Assembly (NCBI RefSeq): GCF_050496545.1
Contig: NZ_JBNVZV010000024.1
Span: forward strand, 3,981-67,980
Origin: Phycicoccus avicenniae_A
Lineage (GTDB): Bacteria > Actinomycetota > Actinomycetes > Actinomycetales > Dermatophilaceae
DNA: 64,000 nucleotides
Reading direction: 5' to 3'
The notes below the pieces were generated by a model that saw only the letters and a program-made list of their open reading frames with translations, ran no database searches and was not told the origin of the DNA. A program made the position numbers and the translations under genes. This document shows, in pieces, positions 49,843-58,074 of the stretch. How positions within the stretch are numbered: the stretch's first letter is position 1; each line of letters opens with the position of its first letter.

Positions 49843-50915
49843 GCGCCGGCCTCCGTCGCGCTCGGGGCGTAGAGCTCGGCGAGCTCGGGGTCGTTGGCGG
49901 ACAACCGGTCCGCGAGCTCGAGGATGACGAGGCACTGCTTGAGGCTCGCGTCGTCCTCCATCTTCCCGTCGAGCATCACCGCACCGGTGCCGTCGCCCAT
50001 CGCCTCCTTGACCCGTCGCGCGTGGGCGACGTCCTCGGCGGACGGGCTGAAGACCTTCTTCGCGATGGCGATCTGCACCGGGTGCAGCGTCCACGTGCCG
50101 ACGCAGCCGAGGAGGAAGGCGTTGCGGAACTGGTCCTCGCAGGCGACGACGTCCTTGATGTCCCCGAAGGGGCCGTAGTACGGGAAGATCCCGTGCATCG
50201 CGCAGGCGTCGACCATCCGGGCAATCGTGTAGTGCCACAGGTCCTGCTGGAAGACCGCGCGCGGGCCGTCGACGTCGCCGCCCTGCGGGTCCTGGCGCAC
50301 GAGGTAGCCGGGGTGGCCACCGCCCACACGGGTGGTCTTCATCCGGCGGTCGGCGGCGAGGTCGGCCGGGCCGAGGCTGATGCCCTGCATCCGCGGGCTC
50401 GCCCCGGCGATGGCCTCGACGTTGGCCATGCCGCGCGCCGTCTCGAGGATCGCGTGGACCAGGATCGGGCGCTGCACACCGGCCTTCGCCTCGAGCTGGG
50501 CGAGCAGGCGGTCGACGTAGTGGATGTCCTCGGGTCCCTGCACCTTGGGGACCATGACGACGTCGAGCCGGTCGCCGATCTCGGTGACCAGGGTCGTGAG
50601 GTCGTCCAGGGCCCACGGGCTGTCGAGGGCGTTGACGCGCGTCCAGAGCTGGGTGTGCTCGCCGAGGTCGGTGGCCTGCGCGATGTCGACCAGCCCCTGC
50701 CGTGCCGCCTCCTTGTTCTCGGCCTTGACGGCGTCCTCGAGGTTGCCCAGCAGCACGTCGACCGTGCCGACCATGTCGGGGACCTTCGCGGCCATCTTCG
50801 GGTTGCTCGGGTCGAAGAAGTGGATCATCCGGCTCGGGCGGGCGGGCACCTCCCGGAGCGGCGACGGCGCCCCCACGGCGAGGGGGGCGAAGAAGTCCTT
50901 GGCGCTGCGCATCAT
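49839..50915 (-). CDS. mcl: L-malyl-CoA / beta-methylmalyl-CoA lyase
   Basis: The 358-residue enzyme closely follows the malyl-CoA lyase pattern known from Chloroflexus: KDFFAPLAVGAPSPLREVP, DVLLGNLEDAVKAENKEAAR, VVMVPKVQGPEDIHYVD, MQGISLGPADLAADRRMKTT and YYGPFGDIKDVVACEDQFRN. It splits beta-methylmalyl-CoA to glyoxylate and propionyl-CoA, and malyl-CoA to glyoxylate and acetyl-CoA. The ATG is preceded by a 170-base region with a palindrome at 50987 and a terminator of the gene upstream. Confidence 0.9.
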   Translation of the reverse strand: MMRSAKDFFAPLAVGAPSPLREVPARPSRMIHFFDPSNPKMAAKVPDMVGTVDVLLGNLEDAVKAENKEAARQGLVDIAQATDLGEHTQLWTRVNALDSPWALDDLTTLVTEIGDRLDVVMVPKVQGPEDIHYVDRLLAQLEAKAGVQRPILVHAILETARGMANVEAIAGASPRMQGISLGPADLAADRRMKTTRVGGGHPGYLVRQDPQGGDVDGPRAVFQQDLWHYTIARMVDACAMHGIFPYYGPFGDIKDVVACEDQFRNAFLLGCVGTWTLHPVQIAIAKKVFSPSAEDVAHARRVKEAMGDGTGAVMLDGKMEDDASLKQCLVILELADRLSANDPELAELYAPSATEAGA

Positions 50916-50986
50916 CGAGCCTTCCGAGGCGGGTGCACGGTCGCGTCGGACGCTAGCAGCGGGAGGCGCCGCCCCCGCATGAGCCA

Positions 50987-51001
50987 GGTCACGGTGTGAC
51001 C
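50987..51001. promoter_or_regulatory. Candidate operator upstream of the malyl-CoA lyase genes
   Basis: GGTCAC, GGT, GTGACC is a perfect six-base inverted repeat 72-86 bases before the mcl start. A related CACGGTGTG-like sequence also occurs upstream of the LLM oxidoreductase gene, and a CACCGTGTG variant upstream of the acyl-CoA dehydrogenase gene. Confidence 0.4.
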
Positions 51002-51022
51002 CACGCCGCGGCGGGCACGGAA

Positions 51023-51061
51023 GCGCGGGTGGGCGAGCGAGAGCGCGTCACCCACCCGCGC
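51023..51061 (-). terminator. Terminator of the LLM oxidoreductase gene
   Basis: GCGCGGGTGGG at 51023-51033 pairs perfectly over eleven bases with CCCACCCGCGC at 51051-51061, with a 17-base loop, 25 bases beyond the LLM stop. It separates this gene from the mcl pair on the same strand. Confidence 0.65.
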
Positions 51062-51085
51062 GTCCGGGGGTGGCCGGAGCGGCCG

Positions 51086-52072
51086 TCAGGAGGCCTCGAC
51101 CTTCGGCATGATGTCGTTCTTGAGGCGCTTGAGGTCATCCAGCGTCTTGGACACCGGCACGTCGGCGAAGGGCGGCCAGAGCAGCGGCATGGTCAGGCCC
51201 GCCTCCTTGTACGCCTTGAGCCGGTCGGTGATCTGCTGCTCGGTGCCGACGAGGATGTTGGTCAGCTTCCGGTTGTCGGTCTGGTCGGTCTCGGTGTCGG
51301 TGATCGTGAACCAGATCATGCTGCTCATCTCGAGGTCGTCGATCGACTTCCCGAGCGCCTCGAGCTCCTGGGCGATGGCGGCGCGCCACTCGGCGAGCTC
51401 GCGAGGCGTGTCCTGGATACCGATCCAGCCGGCGAGGCCGTACTTCGAGACCCGCCGCGCCGAGCGCTTGGGGTCCTTCAGGCCGCTGAAGAAGATCGGC
51501 GGGCCGGGCCGCTGCAGCGGCTGGTGGCCGAAGCCCGAGGGCGCGAAGTCGGCGAACTCGCCGTGGTACTCGAAGGTCTCGTTGGCCCAGATGCCCTGGC
51601 AGATCTCGATCGTCTCGCGGACGTGGGCGTGCCGCCGCGGGAAGAGGTGGGTGGCGCTCGCGGCGTCGAACTCCTCGGGCATCCAGCCGGCGCCGATGCC
51701 GACGTTGAGCCGTCCGCCGGAGAGGTGGTCGATGGTCGCGCACTCGGCGGCGAAGACACCGGGCGAGCGGTACGGCGTGTCCGTGATGCTCATGCCGATG
51801 CGGAGCTTCGAGGTGCGCGCGGCGAGCCACGGCAGCAGCGGCCAGCCCTGGAACCACTTGCCCTTGGACTCGACGGGCATCTGCGGCGGGAACTGCTCCA
51901 TCATCCCGAACGGGTACTGCAGCTCACCGCGGTCCGAGGCCTCCGGCACGATGATCCGGTCGAGGGTCCAGACCGAGTCGAAGTCGAGCTCCTCGGCGAG
52001 GTCGGTGAGGTCCTCGAGCTCCTTGACGGTCACGTGGTTGCGGAAGTTGGGCAGGTAGAGCGCGAGCTTCAT
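51086..52072 (-). CDS. LLM-class (F420/flavin-dependent) oxidoreductase
   Basis: The 328-residue luciferase-like monooxygenase fold starts MKLALYLPNFRNHVTVKELE. It has DFDSVWTLDRIIVPE, the segment RTSKLRIGMSITDTPYRSPG, and SGGRLNVGIGAGWMPEEFDA, typical of actinobacterial F420-dependent members. AGGAG lies about twelve bases before the ATG. It shares orientation with the acyl-CoA ligase upstream, but a 131-base gap allows its own promoter. The substrate is unknown. Confidence 0.87.
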   Translation of the reverse strand: MKLALYLPNFRNHVTVKELEDLTDLAEELDFDSVWTLDRIIVPEASDRGELQYPFGMMEQFPPQMPVESKGKWFQGWPLLPWLAARTSKLRIGMSITDTPYRSPGVFAAECATIDHLSGGRLNVGIGAGWMPEEFDAASATHLFPRRHAHVRETIEICQGIWANETFEYHGEFADFAPSGFGHQPLQRPGPPIFFSGLKDPKRSARRVSKYGLAGWIGIQDTPRELAEWRAAIAQELEALGKSIDDLEMSSMIWFTITDTETDQTDNRKLTNILVGTEQQITDRLKAYKEAGLTMPLLWPPFADVPVSKTLDDLKRLKNDIMPKVEAS

Positions 52073-52203
52073 CGGTCACACATCTCCTCACGGGTCGTGG
52101 CCGGGCCGGGGCACGGACCCCGGTCGAGGGTCCGCGTCGACCACGTCTCCCACGAAACACGGTGTGCCGAAGCCTGACAAGAGGTCCCCTCCTCATGGTT
52201 TCC

Positions 52204-53754
52204 TCAACGCCGCTCCGGCACCGTGCCCTCCTCCAGCCAGGTCCGCAGCTCGCGCTTGAGGACCTTGCCGTAGTTGTTCGTCGGCAGCGCGTCGACGAGG
52301 TGGTACTCCTTGGGCCGCTTGAAGCGGGCGATCCGCTCGAGGCAGGTGCGGTCGAGGTCCTCGGCGGTCGGGCTGCTGCCGTCACCGCCGAGGACGACGA
52401 AGGCGACGACCGACTCCCCCCACTCCGGGTCCGGCTTCCCGACGACGGCGACGGACTGGACCCCGGGATGGGTCATCAGCGCCTCCTCGACCTCACGCGG
52501 GTAGATGTTCATCCCCCCGCTGATGACGAGGTCCTTGGAGCGGTCGTGCAGGGTGAGGTAGCCGTCGTCGTCGAGGCTGCCGACGTCGCCGGTGTGCAGC
52601 CACCCGCCGCGCAGGGTCTCCTCCGTGGCCCCGGGCTGCTCCCAGTAGCCGGCCATGACGACCGGGCCGCGGACGAGGACCTCCCCGGCCTCCCCGGGCG
52701 GCAGGGGGCGGTCGTCGGCGTCGACGACCCGCACCTCGACGTCGGTGCGGGGGAACCCGACTCCCGCCATCCGCTCGCGCCACCTCGGGTGGTCGGTCTC
52801 GGCGTGGTCGGCCCGCGACAGGCCCGTGATGGTCATCGGCGTCTCGCCCTGGCCGTAGATCTGCGCGAGCCGGGGCCCGAACGTCGCGAGCGCCTCCTCG
52901 AGGTCGGCGAGGTACATCGGCGCGCCGCCGTAGATGATCGTGCCGAGGCCCGAGAGGTCGGCGCCGGCCAGCGCCGGGTCGGTCGCGAGCCGCTTGACCA
53001 TGATGGGCGCCGCGAAGAACGAGAGCCCCGGCCAGCGCCGCACCAGCGCGAGCAGCTCGGTGCCGTCGAGCGCACCCGAGGCGGGGAAGACGCTCACCGC
53101 ACCCTTGGCGACGTGCGGCAGCCCGTAGAGCCCGGAGCCGTGCGAGAGCGGAGCGGCGTGCAGCACCGCGTCACGGTCCCCCACCGCCGAGATGTCGGCG
53201 AAGTAGCTGAGCGAGGCCATGAGCAGGTTGCCGTGGGTCAGCGTGGCACCCTTCGGCCGCCCGGTGGTGCCGCTCGTGTAGAAGAGCCACGCGGGGTCAT
53301 CGGATGCTCTCTCCTGCAACGGTATCGGATCGGCATAGAGGAGCTCGACCCAGTCGCCGCCCGGCACCACCACCATGCGGCGCAGCCCGTCGAGGCGCTC
53401 GACCAGGGGGGCGACCACCTCGGCGTGCTCCTCGTCCACGACGACCACCGCGGTGCCGCTGTGCTCGAGCACGTACGCGACCTCCTCGCGGTGCAGGCGC
53501 GCGTTGACGGGCACCGCGACCAGCCCGGCGTGCCACGCGGCGAACTGGACCTCGAGGTACTCGGGCCGGTTGCCCATCACGATGGCCACCCGGTCCCCCG
53601 GCTCCAGCCCGAGCGGGCCGCGCATCGCCCCGGCGACCGACGCCACGCGGGCGGCCACCTCGTCCCAGGTGCCGCGCACCTCGTCGCCGACGGCGGTGGC
53701 GGGGCGTCCCCGCAGCCGCCGCCCGTTACGCTCCACCCACGTCGCGAGGTTCAT
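52204..53754 (-). CDS. AMP-dependent acyl-CoA synthetase/ligase
   Basis: The 516-residue adenylate-forming enzyme has the phosphate loop FYTSGTTGRPKGATLTH near residue 157, IYGGAPMYLADLEEAL, the A5 motif QIYGQGETPM, the hinge GWLHTGDVGSLDDDGYLTLH and the C-terminal lysine in NNYGKVLKRELR. It activates a carboxylic acid as the CoA thioester, probably a fatty or aromatic acid. ATG 53754 is the start. The LuxR-type regulator gene lies upstream on the same strand. Confidence 0.9.
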   Translation of the reverse strand: MNLATWVERNGRRLRGRPATAVGDEVRGTWDEVAARVASVAGAMRGPLGLEPGDRVAIVMGNRPEYLEVQFAAWHAGLVAVPVNARLHREEVAYVLEHSGTAVVVVDEEHAEVVAPLVERLDGLRRMVVVPGGDWVELLYADPIPLQERASDDPAWLFYTSGTTGRPKGATLTHGNLLMASLSYFADISAVGDRDAVLHAAPLSHGSGLYGLPHVAKGAVSVFPASGALDGTELLALVRRWPGLSFFAAPIMVKRLATDPALAGADLSGLGTIIYGGAPMYLADLEEALATFGPRLAQIYGQGETPMTITGLSRADHAETDHPRWRERMAGVGFPRTDVEVRVVDADDRPLPPGEAGEVLVRGPVVMAGYWEQPGATEETLRGGWLHTGDVGSLDDDGYLTLHDRSKDLVISGGMNIYPREVEEALMTHPGVQSVAVVGKPDPEWGESVVAFVVLGGDGSSPTAEDLDRTCLERIARFKRPKEYHLVDALPTNNYGKVLKRELRTWLEEGTVPERR

Positions 53755-53914
53755 GCCCCCAACCTCGCCGCGCCCGGGCCGGCCGTCAAGACACCGGAGC
53801 CCGCGTTGATCCGATGATGATGGGCGCCGTTCCCCGCGGGCCCCTCCTCCCGCAGGGTCGGCCCCGGCGCAGACGATCACCATGCTGCCCGGGGCGTCGC
53901 GGGTCAGGGAAACG

Positions 53915-53933
53915 GGTTGCAGCAACCTGCAAC
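53915..53933. promoter_or_regulatory. Nested palindrome between the LuxR regulator and acyl-CoA ligase genes
   Basis: GGTTGC, A, GCAACC is a perfect 13-base palindrome (53915-53927). GTTGCAG and CTGCAAC (53916-53922 and 53927-53933) form a second perfect arm pair over the same bases. The stretch is AT-richer than its surroundings and lies about 160 bases before the ligase start. It is a candidate regulator-binding site. Confidence 0.45.
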
Positions 53934-53965
53934 GCAGGACGGGAACAGGGCGACCGACCGGGCGG

Positions 53966-54715
53966 TCAGCCCGTGACGCCGCCGCGGCCGAGGCGGAACC
54001 CGGCCGAGAAGCGCGAGCGCACCTCGAGGGCGTCGAGGATGCGTGCCACGTCGGAGCGCACGGTGCGCACGCTCACCTCGAGGTGCCGGGCGATGGCCTC
54101 GTCGGTCATCCCGGTCTGCATCAGCCCGACCACCTGGAGCTGGCGGTCGGTGAGGTGCGAGACCTCGGCCCGCTCGCGGCCGCACCCGAAGGCCGAGGCG
54201 AGCACCGCGTTCCAGTACCGCATCGCGAGGTCGAGCACCTGCGGCGAGCGCGTCACCATCACCGAGAAGCTGCCGTCCACCGCCGGGCCCTCGAGGAGGA
54301 CGCGCTCGTGGTCGATGACCTTCATCTGGAGGTCGGCCACGGCGAAGAGGTAGTCGCCCACCGACTCGGCGACGAGCATCCGGCGGCACTCCTCGTCGAG
54401 CCGCTCGTAGTCGAAGACGCTGACCATCCGCAGCCCGCGCCGCACGAGCTCGCGGTTGCCCGGGAGGCTCATCCGCAGCTGCGCGGGCGTCGCGGTCGGG
54501 CGCACCGACAGCAGGTGGCTCCAGGTCCTCGCCTCGTCGGTCAGCCACTCGTTGACGTCGTTCCCCACGGCACCGATGCGGACGTCGCGGGCGGTGCCCT
54601 CCGCGAGCTCTTGGCACAGCCGGGTCCGGGCCGCCCACAGGGCCATCCCGGCGTCCATCACGGCCGCGCGCTGCGCCGGTGCGAAGCGGGACCCGGGCCA
54701 CGTCCTGCCGGCCAT
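53966..54715 (-). CDS. LuxR-family transcriptional regulator
   Basis: The 249-residue protein lacks a receiver domain. The N-terminal 190 residues (RELVRRGLRMVSVFDYERLD, VADLQMKVIDHERVLLEG) look like the PLD/TrmB-type effector region seen in actinobacterial LuxR solo regulators. The helix-turn-helix is at the end (LTDRQLQVVGLMQTGMTDEA, VSVRTVRSDVARILDALEVR). It is read toward the ligase gene and probably regulates it. Confidence 0.85.
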   Translation of the reverse strand: MAGRTWPGSRFAPAQRAAVMDAGMALWAARTRLCQELAEGTARDVRIGAVGNDVNEWLTDEARTWSHLLSVRPTATPAQLRMSLPGNRELVRRGLRMVSVFDYERLDEECRRMLVAESVGDYLFAVADLQMKVIDHERVLLEGPAVDGSFSVMVTRSPQVLDLAMRYWNAVLASAFGCGRERAEVSHLTDRQLQVVGLMQTGMTDEAIARHLEVSVRTVRSDVARILDALEVRSRFSAGFRLGRGGVTG

Positions 54716-54862
54716 CGCGATCCTCCGTCCCGTGCGTGCTCCGTCCCCGCGAGTATGCCCGCCGCCGGCCGCACGATGCGTTGAGGGTCCGATGAGGAGC
54801 GCGTCCTAGCCTGAGCGCGCGAGGGCGTCGTCGGTGCCGCCCTCCGGAGCGAGGAGACGGTC

Positions 54863-55291
54863 ATGAAGCTCGACCCCGACGAGGCCCGCGCCCGGTTGGC
54901 CGCCGAGGTGCACGGCGTGCTCGTGACCCTGCACCCCGAGCGCGGCCCCGACCCCCAGCCGGTGGTCTTCGCCCTGAGCGGCGAGCACGTCGGCGTGCCC
55001 ATCGACCGCGTGAAGCCGAAGTCCTCCTCGCGGCTGCGGCGCGAGGACAACCTCGATGCCGACCCGCGCGGCTCCCTGCTCGTCGAGCACTGGGAGACCG
55101 AGGACTGGTCGCGGCTGTGGTGGGTCCGGGCGCAGCTGGAGCACGTGCCGGACCCACCGGCGGAACTGACCGACGACCTCGGTGAGCGCCTGGCGCGCAC
55201 GGTGCCGCAGTACGCCGACCAGCCCTTCCACCGCATCCTCGTCTGCCGGGTCGTGGGCATCACCGGCTGGGCGGCCTCCGAGGACGCCTGA
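54863..55291 (+). CDS. PPOX-class F420-dependent oxidoreductase (Rv0121-like)
   Basis: The 142-residue split-barrel flavin/F420 protein has VVFALSGEHVGVPIDRVKPK, LRREDNLDADPRGSLLVEHW and WSRLWWVRAQ, conserved in the Rv0121c group. GAGGAGACGG precedes the ATG. It is monocistronic and converges on the sensor kinase gene with six bases between the stops. The physiological substrate is unknown. Confidence 0.82.
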   Translation: MKLDPDEARARLAAEVHGVLVTLHPERGPDPQPVVFALSGEHVGVPIDRVKPKSSSRLRREDNLDADPRGSLLVEHWETEDWSRLWWVRAQLEHVPDPPAELTDDLGERLARTVPQYADQPFHRILVCRVVGITGWAASEDA

Positions 55292-55297
55292 GCGGTG

Positions 55298-56968
55298 TCA
55301 CGGCACGGGCAGCCGCACGACCATCGAGGTCCCCGCCGGCGAGCTCGAGCCGACCGCCAGCTCGCCACCCATCGCCTCGACGAGCCCGTGCGCCAGGCCG
55401 AGGCCGAGCCCGATGCTGCCGTCCTCGCCGTCACCACCCGCCGTGCTCGCCCGGACGAACGGGGTGAAGAGCCGCGGCAGCACCTCCGGCGGGATGCCCG
55501 GCCCGTCGTCGTCGACGCAGAGCAGGACGTGCCCCTCCTCGGCCGGGCGGCACCGGACCGCGACGAGCCCGCCGAAGGCGCCGTGCCGCACGGCGTTGCC
55601 GACGAGGTTGAGGAGCACCTGGCGCAGCCGCAGGGGGTCGGCCAGGACCACCTCGTCGCCGACGTGTGCGGCCAGCGTCACCTCGCGACGGGAGGCGACC
55701 GGGGTGAGCAGCCCGAGGACCTCGGCGACCACGTCGCCGACGCGCACCGGCACGGGCTCGACGCTCAGCGCCCCGGCCTCGAGCCGGCTGAGGTCGAGGA
55801 CGTCGGACAGCAGGTCCATGACGTGGCCGGCGGCGGCGCCGATGTGGTCGAGGGCCTCGCGGCGCTGCGCCTCGTCGAGCTCGATCGTGCCGAGCAGCTC
55901 CGCGAAGCCGACGACGGCCTGGATGGGGGTGCGCGCCTCGTGCCCGACGGCGGCGAGCAGCGCCGAGCGCTCGTGGAGCAGCTGCTCGGCGGTGCGTCGC
56001 GCCGTCTCGGCCTCGAGCCGGGCCCAGAGGTGCTGCTCGGCGGCCCGGCGCTCGGTGAGGTCGAAGACGTTGACGACGTACTGGGCCGGCCCGCCGTCGC
56101 GGCCGTGGACGAGCGAGACCGTGACCTCGACCCGGGCGGCCCGGCCCGAGGGCCGCAGCAGCGTGGCCTCGAAGACGACGGGCCCCGTCCCCCGGTGGTC
56201 CAGCGTCCCGAGCCGCTCGGCGAGCGACCCCTCGGTCGGGACGAGGAGGTCGGCCAGCAGCCGGCCGGTGAGCTCATCCTGCGCATCGCCCAGGCCCGCC
56301 GCGAGGGCGGTGTTCGCCGTGACGACGCGTCCGTCGAGGCCGACGATGGCCATCCCGAGCGAGTTGTCGTCGAAGGAGCGGCGGAAGCGCTCCTCGCTCT
56401 CGACGAGCTCGCCGAGGGCGTCGGCGTGCTCGATGGCGACCGACGCGAGGTGGGTGAACCGCTCGACGAGCAGGGCCTCGCGCGCGGACGGCCGGTGCGG
56501 ATGCGGGTGGTAGACGGCGAAGGTGCCGACGGGCAGCCCGTCCCGCCCGTCGATGGGGGTGGACCAGCAGCTGCGCAGGCCGGCGGCCTCGGCGGCGGGA
56601 CGGTAGGCGACCCATCGGGCGTCGGTGCGCACGTCGTGGGCGACGACCGCCGTGTTGAGCGCCGCCGCCGTGCCGCACGACCCCGCCCCGTCGCCGATGG
56701 GCAGGCCGTCGATGGCCGCGACGTACGGGGCCGGCAGGCTCGGGGCCGCGCCGTGGTGGAGCGTGCCGGCGTCGCGGTCGAGGAGCAGCACTGAGCACCG
56801 CGCACCGGGGATGAGCTCCTCGAGCGAGACGAGCACGCGGTCGAGGACGTCGCGCAGCGGCGCCGCGGCGGCGACCAGCTCGAGCAGCTCGGTCTGGCGC
56901 TCGAGCACCTCGCGGACGTCGTCCGGGCGCAGCACGTCCCCCGGCTCGGGCAGGCCCGCCGCGCTCAC
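55298..56968 (-). CDS. Soluble sensor histidine kinase with GAF and PAS domains
   Basis: The 556-residue kinase has no membrane helix. Its order is a GAF domain (residues about 20-185, with SVLLLDRDAGTLHHGAAPSL), a PAS domain (FDDNSLGMAIVGLDGRVV), HisKA with the phospho-histidine in LAAVGHEARTPIQAVVGF, and an ATPase domain with LLNLVGNAVRHG and GLGLGLAHGLVEAMGG. GTG 56968 overlaps the response regulator stop by four bases. It should sense a cytoplasmic small molecule or redox state. Confidence 0.92.
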   Translation of the reverse strand: MSAAGLPEPGDVLRPDDVREVLERQTELLELVAAAAPLRDVLDRVLVSLEELIPGARCSVLLLDRDAGTLHHGAAPSLPAPYVAAIDGLPIGDGAGSCGTAAALNTAVVAHDVRTDARWVAYRPAAEAAGLRSCWSTPIDGRDGLPVGTFAVYHPHPHRPSAREALLVERFTHLASVAIEHADALGELVESEERFRRSFDDNSLGMAIVGLDGRVVTANTALAAGLGDAQDELTGRLLADLLVPTEGSLAERLGTLDHRGTGPVVFEATLLRPSGRAARVEVTVSLVHGRDGGPAQYVVNVFDLTERRAAEQHLWARLEAETARRTAEQLLHERSALLAAVGHEARTPIQAVVGFAELLGTIELDEAQRREALDHIGAAAGHVMDLLSDVLDLSRLEAGALSVEPVPVRVGDVVAEVLGLLTPVASRREVTLAAHVGDEVVLADPLRLRQVLLNLVGNAVRHGAFGGLVAVRCRPAEEGHVLLCVDDDGPGIPPEVLPRLFTPFVRASTAGGDGEDGSIGLGLGLAHGLVEAMGGELAVGSSSPAGTSMVVRLPVP

Positions 56969-57696
56969 GGCCGGTCGCTCAGCTGGTAGCCGACGCCGCG
57001 CACCGTGAGCAGGAGCGTCGGGCGGGTGGGGTCGGCCTCGAGCTTGAGCCGCAGCCGGTGCACGTGCTCGGTGACGGTCGCCTCGCCCAGCCACTCCGAG
57101 GACGAGCTCCACACGCGGTCGAGGAGCTGGCCACGCGTGAACACCTGCCGCGGGTGGGTCACGAGGAAGGCGATGAGGTCGAACTCCTTGGGCGTGAGGT
57201 CGACGTCGGTGCCGTCGAGGACGACCCGCCGGGTGGACGGCTCGACCCGGAGCGTGCCGACGGTGACGGCGTCACCGGCCACCTCGGGGCTGGCCCGCCG
57301 CAGGACCGAGCGCACCCTGGCGGCGAGCTCGCCGGGCGAGAACGGCTTCACGAGGTAGTCGTCGGCGCCGAGGTCCAGGCCGACTATCCGGTCGCTCTCG
57401 CCGTTGCGGCCCGACAGCACGATGACGGGGGTGTCGGAGCGGCCGGCTCCGCCGCCGCGCAACGTGCGCAGGAGGTCGAGCCCGCCGAGGCCGGGGAGGG
57501 AGAGGTCGAGCACGACCAGCGCCGGCCGGTCGTCCCGGATCCGCCGCAGCGCCGCCGGCCCGTCCTCGGCCTCGACCGTGCGGAAGCCGTCGTCCTCCAG
57601 CTGCCAGCGCACGACCGTGCGCACGGCCTCGTCGTCATCGACGACGAGGACCACCGGACCGTCGGCCGGGGCACGCCGCTGCGCTGCGGACTCCAT
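56965..57696 (-). CDS. OmpR-family response regulator
   Basis: The 243-residue regulator starts MESAAQRRAPADGPVVLVVD. It has a receiver domain (phospho-acceptor in LVVLDLSLPGLGG, lysine in DDYLVKPFSPGEL) and a winged helix (LTPKEFDLIAFLVTHPRQVF, VTEHVHRLRLKLEADPTRPT). It is first in an operon with the GAF-PAS kinase. Its long 5' intergenic region contains a 62-nt palindrome. Confidence 0.92.
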   Translation of the reverse strand: MESAAQRRAPADGPVVLVVDDDEAVRTVVRWQLEDDGFRTVEAEDGPAALRRIRDDRPALVVLDLSLPGLGGLDLLRTLRGGGAGRSDTPVIVLSGRNGESDRIVGLDLGADDYLVKPFSPGELAARVRSVLRRASPEVAGDAVTVGTLRVEPSTRRVVLDGTDVDLTPKEFDLIAFLVTHPRQVFTRGQLLDRVWSSSSEWLGEATVTEHVHRLRLKLEADPTRPTLLLTVRGVGYQLSDRP

Positions 57697-58074
57697 GCGC
57701 GATGGAACCACACGGGAGGCGCCCCGGCCCAGCAGTCGCGGCACGGGGATGCCACAGATCGTGCTCGATGCCGCAGAAGCTCCTGCGACGACGTCCGGAT
57801 GCTCCGAACCCTGGGCCATGGCCCAGCATCGGGAGCACTCGGACGTCGTGGCCACGACCCCGGTGCGCGCCGGACCGACCGGACCGGAGGCGGGTCAGAG
57901 CGACTTCCAGCGACCTCGGCGCCGGTACGACGTCGGACAGCGCGGTCCACCCGTGCTCGTAGCCGGCGGGTGAGGAGTCGAGCGTCGAGCAGGTTCCCCG
58001 GCGCCACCGTGACGGGTCCCTGCCCTCGCAGGAGCACCGACCCACGAGGCCCCGCCGTGTGGGAGAGTGCCGCC
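57697..58074. other. Long divergent intergenic region holding a 62-nt palindrome
   Basis: This 378-base gap separates two divergent genes and must contain both promoters. It holds one dominant feature, the palindrome at 57788-57849, plus GCACG and CGTGC arms near 57742-57765. I found no convincing ORF or RNA gene in it. Parts of it are AT-richer than coding DNA around. Confidence 0.6.
57788..57849. repeat. 62-nt imperfect palindrome
   Basis: ACGACGTCCGGATGCTCC at 57788-57805 pairs at 16 of 18 positions with the reverse complement of 57832-57849. The centre CTGGGCCATGGCCCAG (57811-57826) is a perfect 16-base palindrome. Both share exactly the same axis, so the whole element is one palindrome with only a five-base unpaired stretch per side. 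It lies 92 bases upstream of the regulator start and 225 bases upstream of the divergent gene. Confidence 0.7.

Noticed and set aside
57697..58074. A structured non-coding RNA gene in the divergent gap
   Set aside because: The palindrome is prominent, but no promoter and terminator pair around it could be recognised. It is kept as a repeat or regulatory element.
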